Assembly: GCA_029204225.1 (NCBI GenBank)
Contig: CM055112.1
Span: forward strand, 25,433,922 to 25,497,921
Direction: 5' to 3'
Origin: Diphasiastrum complanatum
Lineage: Eukaryota; Streptophyta; Lycopodiopsida; Lycopodiales; Lycopodiaceae
DNA length: 64,000 nucleotides
The translations under genes and the position numbers were made by a program. Positions within the stretch are counted from its first letter, which is position 1; each line of letters starts with the position of its first letter. A model generated the notes under the pieces. That model was not told the origin of the DNA, searched no databases, and saw only the letters and a program-made list of their open reading frames with translations. This document shows positions 1-11,270 of the stretch, one piece after another.

Positions 1-844
1 AGTGAAATCTCGGATTGAGATAAAGCACTATTGTGTTTTGATTGTCACAATAGATTGTTGTAGGAAGTGTTTGTGTAAGAATGAGGTCTGTAGGATGTTG
101 CCTTAGCCAGATCGCCTCTTTGGTTGCATTTGTGGCAGCTATGTATTCGGATTCTATTGATGATAATGCAATTGAGGTCCGGCTATTCCATGAGATTGGT
201 CCTTGGTTGTATAAAACTACAAATCCAGAAGTTGATTTTTTGGCGTTGACATCTTCTGCCCAATCTGCATCTGTGTAGGCTTCAAGGATGCTGGTAGTTT
301 GGCTGTCTCCGTAGCAGATTGGATGTACTTCATGACCTTTGTCAGCACTTTCCAATGAGTTACGCCTGGATTTGACAAGAACTGGCTGAGTGTACTGATC
401 GAATATTAAGCTCTAGTCGTGTGCAGATCATTGTGTACATCAATGAGTCGATGATGGATTGAAACGAGTAGCGCTTCATCTCCTCCTTTTCTACCTCAGT
501 TTGAGGAGACTCTTCCTTTGATAGCTTTAGTCCAGGGTTGAGTGAAAAGAGACTGGATTTGCAGTTGGCCATTCCATACTTTTTCAACACGTTGTTGAGA
601 TATCGTTGCTGACTGATAAAGATCAGTCTGCTGGGTCAATCTCATTGAATTTGGATTCCAAGACAATAGTGGGTTGGTCAGTCATCTTGTATTTCTGGGC
701 CAGCATGGGTTTTGTATCGTTCATCAGATTCAGATTTTTATTGAATAAGAGTGTATCATTAATGTAGAGAGTGATGTCGGATGAATTATTTTGATACATA
801 CTTAAAGTATACATTCGAGTCTGTTGAGTTTGGAATAAAACCAT
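1..844 (-). pseudogene. Decayed Ty1/copia RT-RNase H fragment
   Basis: Broken copia pol read on the minus strand from about 844 to the window edge. The 844-623 stretch resembles the RT catalytic region, but where a YVDD box is expected it reads LYINDTLL. The 590-360 stretch matches the RT C-terminus (LKKYGMANCK, then the block QSIIDSLMYTMICTR). Below 300, in another frame, RNase H pieces are readable (DADWAEDVNAKKSTSGFVV; ALSSIESEYIAATNATKEA). Frameshifts separate all parts and no LTR is visible, so this is a dead 3' fragment that continues off the left edge. Family identity is secure; the lineage is not resolved. Confidence 0.75.
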
Positions 845-922
845 TCTCTATCAAAAATATGTTGATCTTATGGAACCAGGCTCTGGGTGACTATTTCAGT
901 CCATAGAGCGCTCTGCAAATCA

Positions 923-1030
923 TTTACCAAAGATGGTAAATTAAGTGGATTGAAATCGCATGATTGGCATAAGATGTTGCAATTCATACGTCCACTTCCT
1001 ATTCGAGGTCTCTTCAACAATGACGTATGA
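923..1030 (+). pseudogene. CACTA (En/Spm-type) transposase scrap
   Basis: A 35-codon open stretch reads FTKDGKLSGLKSHDWHKMLQ and continues with a block like RPLPIRGLF. The pattern LKSHDxHxxxQxxxPxxxRG is a conserved block of plant CACTA-superfamily transposases (TNP2-like). The stretch ends at a TGA, and nothing else of a CACTA element, such as terminal inverted repeats, is visible nearby. It sits between copia fragments and is best read as a transposon relic. The similarity is recognised from memory only. Confidence 0.5.
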
Positions 1031-1172
1031 AATACACTTTACAATTTGTCATCGATGATTAGGTTGGTATATTTTTGTAAGCACTTGTATAAATATGTGT
1101 TATTTCAATATTTTTGTGTTAAACAACCTAATGCACTATCAATCTTGTAGGTGGAATTCCTCAAAAGAAATA

Positions 1173-1450
1173 AAAAATAGTGAATCGGATTCCTCTGGAT
1201 GACTAGGCACTCTTCACATGTGTGAAGGCTTGCTGGACAGTACACAGCTAGTGGATGTACTTGATCTATAAAGAGATCAACCAAATCAATGAGAAGTTGA
1301 TGTGACATTGCCAAATTTTAGTCTTGCTTGTATTTTCACATTTGTCTTGAGTTTTAATGATTGAAATGCATTTGTAAGATAGAGTACTTTACTCTCTGTA
1401 AACAGGTCGTACTAATACTGTCCTCCACACGTGTGAGGCCGCTCATCCAT
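1173..1450 (+). repeat. Inverted-repeat arm 1 (copia LTR or leader-like)
   Basis: This stretch matches the reverse complement of about 4930-5210. Both contain 'gatgactaggcactcttcac', a run about two tRNA-like-free hundred bases long of near-identical order, and both end in the 'actgtcctccacacgtgtga' type block before 'ggccgctcat'. The two arms flank the decayed minus-strand element at 2278-4582. They are most simply two opposite insertions of the same LTR or leader family. No LTR ends or target duplications were found. Confidence 0.55.
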
Positions 1451-1607
1451 GTTTTTAATCAATTGATCCATTGCTCTTGCTTAAATCATAGTGTAAAGCA
1501 TCTAGATCAAGATCTAACACCTAGAACTTGATAGATATTTGGATTAAGCAATCAATAACTCTTAATGACTGATAAGTACAATCATAATTGTCCTTTTTCT
1601 TTGAAAA

Positions 1608-1973
1608 TTGACACTATCTTCTACAGAATCAGAGTATATTGCAGCCTCACAAGCTATTAAGAAAGCAATTTGGTTAAGAAACTTACTTTCAAATATCAGT
1701 CTGAGTCAATATGCTCCGACATTATCATTTTGTGATAATCAAAGTGCCAATGCTTTGTTAGCCAACCCTAGATTTCATTCTAGGAGTAAGCACATTGAGC
1801 CTAAGTATCACTGTGTTAGAAGCAAAGTTCTCAACAAAGAGGTCAGATTGGAGTACTGTCGAACGCAAGATATGATATCGGATATTTTTACTAAAGCATT
1901 AAGCTTGGATGCACACGTGAACTTTTGTGCAGAACTAAGTTTAAAGGTCAAGGCATTCATGGATTCAGATTAA
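1608..1973 (+). pseudogene. Copia RNase H C-terminal fragment (family F)
   Basis: A 121-codon open stretch matches the end of copia RNase H: TLSSTESEYIAASQAIKKAI, then CDNQSANALLANPRFHSRSK, and near the end DMISDIFTKALSLDA. It starts inside the domain, so its 5' side is lost. The stop is followed at once by a polypurine tract (aaggggga, about 1973-1980) and the start of an LTR, which is the normal order at the 3' end of a copia element. The conserved H-R-SKH and D-IFTKAL blocks make the family certain. The fragment is not functional. Confidence 0.85.
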
Positions 1974-1981
1974 GGGGGACT

Positions 1982-2035
1982 ATTGGATTATTCTCCCACT
2001 AATCGACTAATCGACATTTTAATCTTCGTCCAACA
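1982..2035 (+). mobile_element. First ~55 bp of a family-F LTR
   Basis: The bases after the polypurine tract read 'tattggattattctcccac' and continue like the LTR start at 38418 ('tgttggattattctcctac', both followed by 'taatcgactaatcgac'). The usual TG start has mutated to TA. Similarity stops near 2035, where an unrelated minus-strand protease fragment begins. This is a truncated 3' LTR. Confidence 0.6.
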
Positions 2036-2039
2036 AAGA

Positions 2040-2370
2040 TAGCTGCTTCTTCTTCCATAGGCTAGAACCTTCTGGGATTTGTCAAGGATGTGTAGCCTTT
2101 TGTATTGAATTCGACCCTCCGACCTGAATCGGTGATTCTGCTAACTCAGGGCAGATTCTTGGTCAAATCTGGAATGAGGAGGATGTTGGACAACTTGACC
2201 TCACCTCTCTTGACTTAAACTCTGATTGTTCCTTCACCTTTGATTGAATGTGATGAGTTGTCTCCAAGTTGAACAACTCAGGAGTAGGTGAATCGCTTAT
2301 AGTCTTTGAACCAGTCGCGATGGTGAGTCATGTGTTGAGTTGCTCCAGAATCTAGATACCAGGAGTCGAT
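2040..2370 (-). pseudogene. Copia protease fragment fused to an RT fragment
   Basis: Read leftward from about 2370, the minus strand encodes a copia aspartic protease segment: SWYLDSGATQHMTHHRDWF with the catalytic DSG, then, past a stop, VQLGDNSSHSIKGEGTIRV, then in a shifted frame SNILLIPDLTKNLP. Order and spacing fit a protease plus the start of the GAG-pre-integrase linker. The open frame is fused upstream to the RNase H of the next entry, at a point where no copia polyprotein has such a junction. The two parts come from different elements. Confidence 0.65.
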
Positions 2371-4582
2371 ATCATGTCTTCTATCCATCTTGTCCCCTAC
2401 AAAATCTGAATTCAAAAATGCTCTCAAGTACAAGTTAGATCCTTGATAGAGAATGCCAAAAAATCTAGTAGAAGAAACATATCTAAGCACTCTCTTGGCA
2501 CTTTTCCAATGATGCATCAAAGGACCTTGCATATATTGACTTAACTTGCTTACACTATAACTCAAATCTGGTCTAGTGATTTTTGAATAGATTAAGGAGC
2601 CTATTAGCTTCCTAAAGAGCATGATGTACTCAAAGGATGCTTCATCACAATCATTAGTAACTTTACAAACTTGTTCCATAGGGGTGTCAATCCCCTTACA
2701 ATCTTTCATGCCAAATATTTCAAGAATGGAAGTAGCATACTTCGATTGACTTATAGAAGTAAAATCACTACCTCTAGTAACTTCTATTCCAAGTATTAAC
2801 TTAAGAAGTCCTAGATCTACCATCCTGAATTCACTAGACAAAGAAATTGTAACATTTCTTATGCCTTCTCCATCATTTTCTGTCAATATGATATCATCAA
2901 CATAAAGTACTAAAATGATGATCTTTCCATCATTACATTTGATGTACAAAAAAGGCTCATAAGAGCTAATCACAAAGCCAAGAGACTAGAGAAAATCATG
3001 CAACCTAGAGTACCAAGCTCTAGGTGCTTTCTTCAAGTCATATAGGCTCTTCCTTAAGTGGCAAACCTTGTCCTCCTCACCATCCTTGATGAAGCCCTCA
3101 GGTTGCAACATGTATATTTCCTCCTCCAAGTAGCCATTCAAGAAAGCATTTGTTACATCCATTTGATAGAGATTTCACTTGAATATAGTAGCAATACAAA
3201 TGATCAATCTAATGGTTACAAGCTTTGCTACAGGATCAAATATTTCTTCATAATCTATGCCTTTAGTTTGAAGAAACTCCTTAGCAACCAATCTAGCTTT
3301 GTACTTACTTATAGATCCATTTTGATTGTACTTTAATATATAGATCCACTTACACGCAAGTGGCTTCTTCCCATATGGAAGGTGTACAAGATTCCAAGTT
3401 TGATTATATATCAAGGCATCAAACTCTACTTGCATTGCATCTCTCCAAACTTGTGATCTACTTGCATCTTCATAACATGATGGCTCTTCAAGCATTGTGG
3501 TTAGAAAAGAGTAAGAGGTAGAAGGAGTTGTGTCTTCCCTTTGCTTCACTTTCTCAAAGTATGTGAGATCCTATGCCATCTATCTTAGATTCTTGATCAC
3601 TAGCTATGAGGATTGACTTATTAGAACCATTACAAGAAAGTAGAGTAGAAAAATAATGCTTGTTGAATGACATGTGGGAACTAGCCCCATTATCTATCCA
3701 CCATGTCTCTTGGCTTGATCTTGGTGTCAAGGATGTGTTGAAGCCATCATCTTCCTCCTCCCCTTGTGCAAGATTGTCTTGATCTTCACTCCCTTGTACA
3801 TTATTCTTCTTATAGCATTCGGAAGCAAAGTGTCATTTCTTCCTACAAAAGAAACACTTTAGCTTGGCTTTGGAGATAGATCCTCCATCATTTTCCTCGG
3901 ACTCCTTGCCTTGGATCTTCTTGAAAGGATGATTTTTCTTTTTGCCTTTAAATGTGAAGTTTGCTTTCTCATCACCATTATGTAGTGATAAGGATCCCAT
4001 TCTTGTTTTGAGGTGTAGAAGCCTACTCTCGCCACAAGAACATTCTGCAATTTCTCAATTGATGGAAGTTGGTCTTGAATAACAAAAGATTGAACTAGAT
4101 TAGAGAACTCATCCCCTAATCCATTCAAAATTACTTGTACTAATTCATTGTCTCTTGGATCTTCTCTCCTATAGATCCCAATTCTTTATTCAAAGATTTT
4201 ATCCTTAGGACATACTCTTGTCCATTTTCTCCACTTCCCCTCATGCTTTGCAAGACCAGGTTTCTTAGAATAAGCACTATTGAAGTGTTATTGGATTCAT
4301 AGATGCTCTTTAGTGAATCCCAAGCCTCTTTTGATGTGGTACAAGAGGCCACCTCCTTCAAGAGGTCATTGCTTACAACTTTAAGCAATGTAGGGCTAAT
4401 CTAATCCTCTTCTTGTATTTTAGTTGTTCTTGGGCAGCTTGAGACTCTTCCTCAACTTCTAAAACAATATCAAAGAGGTCATGAACCAGTAGTAGTGATT
4501 CCATCCTTACTTTCCAAATGGAATAGTTTGTGGAAGTTAGTTTCTCACTAGATTCTAACATATATCCACCCATGGATGTCAT
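2278..4582 (-). pseudogene. Element A: deleted copia gag-PR-RT relic
   Basis: Minus-strand copia element with frameshifts and a large deletion. Gag runs from 4582 (MTSMGGYMLESSEKLTSTNY) to about 3859 in three frames. A damaged zinc knuckle lies near 3835. The protease start WWIDNGASSHMS, with the catalytic Ser-Gly context changed to NGA, lies near 3700-3680. From there the sequence jumps to the RT N-terminus (KARLVAKEF, 3549-3175), so the integrase is missing. RT continues through a frameshift and a stop to the YVDD box in 2973-2278 and enters RNase H (DFVGDKMDRRHD), which is cut off at about 2370 by a foreign protease fragment. Gag resembles that of element C. Confidence 0.8.
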
Positions 4583-6621
4583 TGTGAATGAAAGCCTATG
4601 AGATACACAAAGATCTCTTGATAAAGAGTGATCTAAGATAGATTTCTAGCTTTTAAAAAGCTTCTAATCTCGGCCCAATCAATCCTAGTTCAACTTGGAT
4701 GATGGTATAATAGATCTACTACAAATATCCTAGCAAATCACTACTCCAAAAAATTGATTCTAGTTCAATTTTGTTTGATATTTCACACACACTTAAGATC
4801 TGAACAAATCAGCCTTATAGATATGACATAATGCTTCAAAATGAATTGCTTCAATGACACATATCACTATTTGATCATTAGCATTCAATAGATTGAACCT
4901 AGATCTAGACAATGCACTAAAGACCTTCAATTTTGGACTAATATGAGCGGCCTCACGCATGTGGAGGACAGTACCAGTATGGCCTGTTTACAGTGAGTAA
5001 ATAACTTTAGCTTACAAATTCCTTTCAATCACAAAATCTCAAGACAAATATGGAAAATGCAAGCAAGACTAGAATTTGCCAATGTCACATTAACTTCTCA
5101 ATGATTTGGTTGATCCCTTTATAGATCAAGTACATCCACGAGCTATGTATTGTCTAGCAAGCCTTCACACATGTGAAGAGTGCCTAGTCATCCAAATCCA
5201 CCAATGGGAGCCATATGTGCTCATTTCCCAAAGTTGACTATTCTTTTTGGCTAGAAAACAAAAAGCTAGTCTTCCACATTTATAGGAATATTCCCTATAA
5301 AATAGGATCTAATGGAATATTCTTATCTTATCATCTAGAAGATTATCCATACGTGTGAATGGTATCTTGACATGTGTGAGTAATAACTCATTCACATGGA
5401 GGTCCAATCTATTTACATAAAGTTTGACCATTGGACCATTTTCAAGATTCTACTCAAAGGTCAATTTCACACAAGCTAAAATCAATATAACTTTATAATG
5501 ACTTATGTACATTCTTTCACATGTAGGAACAGACTCCACACGTGTGAGATCCTATCAAGATCAATTAACTTGAGATCTACAAGGTACATTAAGTTGGAAG
5601 TGATATCTTTAACAGATAGAGCTATCGAAGATTGCTTGTGACTGTTAAATCTGAGGGAGGCTACAAGCACTCTACTAAGGTTCATTAGAGAGGCATAGAA
5701 GCTTCTAACAGGTCCAGCAAGCAATCATAAGCTCAGATCATGCAAAAAATGCACTTTTTGCCTCCTTCAACAAGCAAAACTTCAACATGATGGTGTCTAA
5801 TGCTCACCTATCCAAATTGGATGCATGATGGCTCAAAATAGACAAATCCTCATATCTTTAAGCTTGTTATGAAAACCAACAGGTTCAGACCCCCAATTTA
5901 GAGGTATTCATGCTAAAAAATCATCAAAAATACACTTATTTTTGGTGTTTTGAGCCCTCTAATGGTGTCTAATCCCTTCCAAACTTCATGACAGCTCAGA
6001 GACAACTTCATTACATCTCTGAAAACGTTCATTCCAAGTCTTGTGTGAGAATTTTGAGATCTACCCCAGAATTAGTCCAAAAAACATCAAAAAACCTTGG
6101 TTTTTGACCACTTTTGACCAATTTTGACCAAAATTTGTGGGAAATATCCACAAATTCGTGCAATCAGGTCCAACTCCCTGTAAATCAATTTGCATGCAAC
6201 TAGTCAAACATGGTTTCTATAGCCCATTTATGGTCCAAAAACCCCAATTTTTGGTCCAAAATCATTATCTAATCCACCTTTTGACTATTCCAACATCATG
6301 CAATCATTAGATCCAATCAATAATAACTGTAAAACAGCAAGTACAATCTGGAAAACATACTACACCACTACCTATGATCAATTTCAAGCAAAAAACTTCA
6401 ATTCTAGGTGAAAATCCACTAAAATCATCAAAAAACCTTTGATTTCCACCAAAAACTAAAACCCCATAATTATGATCTTTAGGCTGAAACTACACCAAAT
6501 TCAGAGAAGCCACCTACTTGGAGATCAATTCCACCACCTAGAAGTAACGTGCAAGGAGAAATCCACAAAAACTGAGAAAATACAAGAAGTAGCTCCACCT
6601 TCTGATTGATGCAAATCCATA
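4583..6621 (-). other. Leader of element A with an inserted LTR-like block
   Basis: There are no credible genes here. The distance from the primer site (6622-6633) to the gag start is about 2 kb, against about 0.6-0.8 kb in elements B, C and E. The extra length is explained by an inserted block including about 4930-5210 (inverted copy of 1173-1450). Several CACATGTG or CACACGTGTG motifs occur at about 5170, 5350, 5520 and 5535. The rest (5740-6520) is AT-rich with no readable domain. Confidence 0.45.
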
Positions 6622-6633
6622 GCTCTGATACCA
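6622..6633 (-). promoter_or_regulatory. Primer binding site, tRNA-iMet type (element A)
   Basis: The minus strand reads TGGTATCAGAGC, the standard plant copia primer site complementary to the 3' end of initiator tRNA-Met. It is one base from the inferred LTR end (TTTCA at 6635-6639 on the minus strand). It fixes the direction of element A and the position of its 5' LTR. Confidence 0.85.
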
Positions 6634-6634
6634 C

Positions 6635-7140
6635 TGAAAGAATGACTAAATGAAGATCTAACTAGATCATGTTGCAAAACAACCAAAAGGACACCTGTGG
6701 AGCAAAACCACCCATCCAAACCTAGATCCCTCCTGGAGTTTCCTCCTGAACCTAGCCCCCAAGCCATAGTGAAGAACCTAAGAGAGAGGAGGAGAGACAG
6801 GCTCAACAAACTGAATTTCCAATAGGAGGATGGGCAAGTTTCCAATGGACATATTCTCTTCATGAGAGAGAGAATATTCTCCCAAGGATCCCCATGCAAC
6901 CTATATTGAGCTATTGGCCTCCTATTCTTGCATTAAAGCAGTCATTCACTATGCATGTGCTCCTATGTCCAATTATAGGTCTGGGCCCTCATATGATTGT
7001 TAATTACTTTACAAGCTAGGCCCGTAATGACGAGGCATAACCAACAACCATATACACCTAGAGTGACCGGCTATCCACGTCAGGACTTATTCCGATTCCC
7101 TTATACAGGACATGGATGTAACATCGAGGGTCTACAATAA
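6635..7140 (-). mobile_element. 5' LTR of element A, outer end uncertain
   Basis: This lies directly upstream of the primer site on the minus strand, so it should be the 5' LTR. No partner LTR survives at the other end of element A, so the outer boundary (about 7140) is a guess. The interval contains a GA-rich stretch near 6866 and no credible coding sequence; the open frame at 6525-6899 looks accidental. Confidence 0.45.
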
Positions 7141-7538
7141 ATCAAATTCGGATTTTTGCCTACAGTTTAAGCTTGGAATTTGGTTTTTCAGAGCAGGCAG
7201 TTCAGTGAGCAGGGGCCTTCTCAAATTCAAATTTGGTACATCTATTTTTTGACTCCAATCTAGGAAAATTTCATCTACCCGAGTTGTTAGCCTGACACCG
7301 AGGGTAGGAGCAAGGGAAATCAGAGATTCACTTGCATCTTGGCATCCTGGTTCCTGATTTTTTCGGAAAGCAGGTCTGAAAGTAGTTGAGGAAGAGCTGA
7401 GAAGGCTTTTCTAGATTCTCTCTATGGAAGTACAGTCTTCAGAAAGAGCTAATTTTTCTTTCCTTTCTTTGTATAGTTGTAAATTAGTCTTTCTGACCTT
7501 TTTTCAGAAGTTAAGGTACCTCTCTTTCAGTTCTAAAA

Positions 7539-8280
7539 ATGACCACTGCTCAGGGACCTGATCTTGAAACAGAAGCCTTGGCTTATAGTAAAGGGAAAAA
7601 ACCTATGGAAATGGAAGAACATGAATAGTTTGCCGAAGAACTCGACAAATTGGTTACCAAGGAGCAGTTTCTCCACTTGGTAACAGAAGTGCATGAACTG
7701 AAGTTGGCATTAGCCAATTTTAAGTCCAGTGTGGATGACTCGTTCGCTGAACTCAAAGGTTTGATTTTGAGTTCCGCGAAAGAAAGCCTTCCCTCCACTT
7801 CTCAGTTATCCCTTTCTCCACTTCCATGAGTTTCAGGTGAGACTTTGCGGTCTCACCCCAGTGGTTTTAAAGATTTAAAGCTTCCTACTTTTATTGGGGA
7901 AGAGAAGGATAGAAACACGGGTATTCTACAAACCTTCCTCAACAAATGGAAGAACATTCATGCTCTTAAATAGACCCCTGACCATTTGCAAGCAATTGAG
8001 GCCAATCTTTCCTTAGGGCCCATGGCCTATAAGTGGTGGTTTAATCTCCAGGAGACTGGGCAGACTCTCCAATAATGGAAGGCTTTTGAAGAAGCCTTCC
8101 TACAGAAAATGAACTTGATAGAGTCTGGGAAGCTTGGGAAAGAACAGTAATGGACAAGTCCCTCATCCAATATATCTCGCAGTACCGATAAGCAATTTTT
8201 AAAATTAAGAATATGGATGATTATCGAAAAATTAGGGAATTTGTCTTAGGCCTCTCAAAAAGAAAGTGAGTAATAGCTAG
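7539..8280 (+). pseudogene. Ty3-type retrotransposon gag relic (plus strand)
   Basis: From the ATG at 7539 one frame reads through an acidic, coiled N-terminus (ELDKLVTKEQFLHLVTEVHE) and then a retrotransposon gag domain (GFKDLKLPTFIGEEKDRN, TFLNKWKNIHALK, ANLSLGPMAYKWWFNLQETG, WKAFEEAFLQKMN). At least four in-frame stops interrupt it. The pattern of a 'P-x-F-x-G' start, an 'A-x-x-W' core and 'F-x-x-F' end is the usual Ty3 capsid layout. The relic ends near a tail-to-tail junction with the minus-strand gag of the next entry. The upstream 7141-7538 has no protein features and is probably leader. Confidence 0.7.
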
Positions 8281-8321
8281 GGGTAATTGCACCATGGCAT
8301 CTACCTGCCGTGTTAATTCAG

Positions 8322-8981
8322 TCAATCTACGATGATATTGACGAACTGTTTCACCTTCACCTTGTTGAAGTGAGCTGATTGTAAACAACAGACCATCGGG
8401 GGTGCGACATGGAGCATACTCAAGTAGAAATAGTCTAAGAAATTCTTCAGTGGTCTCAATAATCTCCTAGGCAAGCTATAATACCATTTCCTCGCTGATC
8501 CAATCAGGGTAAGTGTGAAAAACATCATTTTGTGGTGGGGATCAGTGATTTGATTAATGACACATGCGGTCCAAAATGCATTAATGTGAAACTCAACATC
8601 TTCATATGGGGCTCCATGATACTCAGAAATCGCTCCTTTGAGCTTGCGTAACTCTCCTACGATGACAGGGATTACTAGCGGCTCAATCGGTCTTCCTGCC
8701 ATGCTTATAGGTTTTACCTCAGAGGCTGCTCATGGAGGGGCTTCTGGTGTAATATCTAAAAATATATACAACTGTTTCTGGGGCGAGTCCCCTTCTTCTC
8801 TCTCATCTCTTGGATCATTTATCTCATCTTCAGATAGGGTTTTAGTCTCTACTATCTCAAGGTGAGGCCAAGGCTTCCTAAGTCCTGTCGCCTTAGGAGT
8901 CAGCAAAATACTCAGAGATGGTGGTCGTATTTCTTCATCCAAGTGCTTCCACGGTAGTGACCCTATGGTGACTGATCCCAC
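8322..8981 (-). pseudogene. Ty3-type gag relic of family H (minus strand)
   Basis: The minus strand from 8981 reads 83 codons (MGSVTIGSLPWKHLDEEIRP), a TGA, and then continues in the same frame for the 126-codon gag segment: GELRKLKGAISEYHGAPYED, then FHINAFWTACVINQIT and FFTLTLIGSARKWYYSLPRR. The capsid-like core (F-x-x-T/L, ARKWYYSL) matches Ty3 gag proteins. It lies downstream of a leader and an LTR on the same strand (10309-8982), so it is the gag of one truncated element. The element breaks off at about 8300, where another gag relic faces it. Confidence 0.7.
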
Positions 8982-10045
8982 GTAGTATTTTTCTACCGGA
9001 TAATACTCAATTGTTGTTGTTTACGCGACTCATGGTCTAATCTTCACTCGTTGTTTTATGGAAAATGTCATATTGTACCATCTTGTGAAGTTTAGATTTC
9101 ACCTAAGATCTTAAGGTAGCCAGTGCATTGGGTATGTTTATGGTATCTCAACAAGACGTGGTAACTTCTCTCATCTCATTAGTAAGATATATGGTGGGTA
9201 TCTCAAAAAAAAAAAATCAATCAACAAATAGGACAATTCCTTTTTGGTGTGTCGTTGACGATTTAAACAACAGAATCATTCATAACACATGAAATTTGTG
9301 TACCATTGGTATTGTTACTTCCATCTATCTTCAAGGCAATTGTCTCTCTACTAACTGTAATAGAGCCCTCAAAGGACATTTCCTAACTTGGATGTGAGGT
9401 GTTGCACTCCAGCTTTAACACATCGCGCTCAGAGGCTCCTAGGCTTGTCAACTGGTTTTGTGGAAAGACAATAAGCACCTAACAACACAAAGTTTTTCTT
9501 CTAGCCTTGGAGCCTATTTCAGAGCTAATAGGAGTAATTGACTTGCATCTCAGCTCATCGGTACAATGAAGAAAGATCTTCCCCAATGGATAATTCCTCA
9601 AAATGGTCTATCTTAAAGCAGTATGGTGTTTCTAGACAATCCAAATCACTTCTCACAACAATAGATAATGATTTTATTTCTTAGAGAGACAACAACCTTT
9701 CAAGCAGTCAATGACCACTTCCAAGTAGCTACCGACAGATGCACCAAAAATGTTAGGTGTGCATCTAACGATTTAAACAACAAAATCATTCTCAACACTT
9801 GTGATCTCAGACACATGAAATTTGTAGACCGTTGATAGTATGACTACCCTTCAAGCAATATTCCCTTATCAAGCCACTCCCAGCAGATGCACCAGAAATG
9901 TTACGTGTGCGGCTGACGGTCTAAACAACAAAATCATTCTCAACCCTTGCAATCCAGACACATGAAATTTGTAGACCATTGATAGTATGACTACCCTTCA
10001 AGCAATATTCCCTTATCATGCCACTCCTGGTAGACACACCAAAAA
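8982..10045 (-). other. Leader of family H with a tandem triplication
   Basis: Non-coding. About 9120-9760 matches the reverse complement of 61852-62400, the leader after another copy of the same LTR. Next to the LTR, a 147-148 bp unit begins at about 9736, 9884 and 10031. Each unit opens with the primer-site/LTR-edge sequence (cagatgcaccaaaaatgtta in the first), so the primer-site region has been duplicated in tandem. Confidence 0.6.
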
Positions 10046-10309
10046 TGTTATGACATTTTCCACTCAAGGGATCAAAGCTAAGGGGAAAACAACATAACAT
10101 GATACATCACCACTATGTGTTCAGTGTCGTGCTGTTATGAGAATGGCCGTACACTTCCCAAACACAAAGCTAACTAGGGAATCCTTGACATGTTCTATCG
10201 ACCAAGTCGTACCTCTATAGCTAATAGAGGTTTTATATGACTCTAGAGACATAGCCTATAAAGGGTTATACTCACTTCCTCAGTCTTCTTGAAACTCACA
10301 ACTTGCACT
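10046..10309 (-). mobile_element. Family H LTR, copy 1
   Basis: Reverse-complement match to 11945-12207 and 61564-61851. On the minus strand it ends ...TAACA, followed by TTTTTGGTG(T/C), the presumed primer site start. Shared internal landmarks are the 'agcctctattagctatagag' type block and 'gtgtacggccattctcgtaac'. The start is placed where the three copies cease to align (gtgcaag). It is the 5' LTR of the truncated minus-strand element that includes the gag at 8322-8981. Confidence 0.65.
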
Positions 10310-10312
10310 ACC

Positions 10313-11270
10313 TTTAAAAGGTTTTCATTTGTAAGTGCATTGTTTGGTTCAAGATGCAAAGATAGATGTCACTTTCATTATATCACTTGGATTTATTTGA
10401 TGTCCTTGGAAAGCATTTTGTGAACTTTGGATAAGTTAAAAGTTATTGTTATGATCAAAGAAAAACCAAGCTTAAGGAGGAGAAATCACAAAATGAAAAT
10501 AGTTCCATTTATGAAGAACTATTTTTCTTTGAAGAGATTTTTGTATCTCAAAGGTGGATTAAGACAATACTAGTTGATTGTAATTCCTTAATAGATAGCA
10601 AAGCATGTTTTCCTTGTAATCTTACATTAAATATAAAGTCAAGGAAATGGAGATGTCTTCATAATGTGTTTTCTTTTGGTTTCAATAAGATCAAGAATGA
10701 TGTGTTCATTCACTGATGTTGAAAATTGTAAATTTTCAATCTTGGAGGCATGTTGTAAACTTCTTATGAGAATAAGTGAGGCATCCAAAATGGACACTTA
10801 TATCCATAATCAAGTAGTTAGCCTCATTGAGATGGAAATAATCTTTGATTTCAATATTAGAAAAATCATGCCAAGTTGTGGTGATTTTGGAATTATGTTT
10901 CTAGCATAAGCAGTATTGATGATCATAGAAAGTGCACATTGTATGGTTATGTTTGTTGTGATCATTATGAGACATGGAGGTCTTGGTTTTCCATCAAGGA
11001 GGAGCATGCACATGAAGAAGGAGAATGCCTCAAGGTCAAGCATCTATATGAAATTTGAAAGGAATCAATTTTGGAGGTGCTAGGATGGTACAAAAAGCAC
11101 TCAAGTTCATCAAAGAAGTCAACATCAAGGAGACACTATCACGGATAAAGTGATCTCTGATCTTCATCAAACTCATCGACTGATCTTCACACCTATGAAC
11201 CTGCAATGATCGGCCTTAAGTGTTGTAAATAGATGTACCATAGATGTATCAAGCTAAACATTGAGGAGGA
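10313..11270 (+). pseudogene. X region copy 1 (3' part of an E-like element)
   Basis: Plus-strand sequence homologous to the 3' third of element E. The open stretch 10664-10909 contains CCKLLMRISEASKMDTYI, against CKLLLRLSEASKVDTYI in E, and then IIFDFNIRKIM against IVFDIKIRSIM. Further along, YETWRSWFSIK corresponds to E's YEAWKPQISLF. It ends with a polypurine tract (ttgaggagga, 11261-11270) and an LTR start. I recognise no enzyme domain in it. Frames are broken, so it is a relic, but it shows that E's odd 3' end is a recurring component. Confidence 0.6.

Noticed and set aside
2160-2190. gaggaggatgttgg read as a polypurine tract plus LTR start
   Set aside because: On the minus strand the same bases encode SNILLIP of a copia protease linker, in order with its neighbours.
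6525-6899. 124-codon minus-strand frame
   Set aside because: It spans a primer binding site and an LTR edge, so it is accidental.
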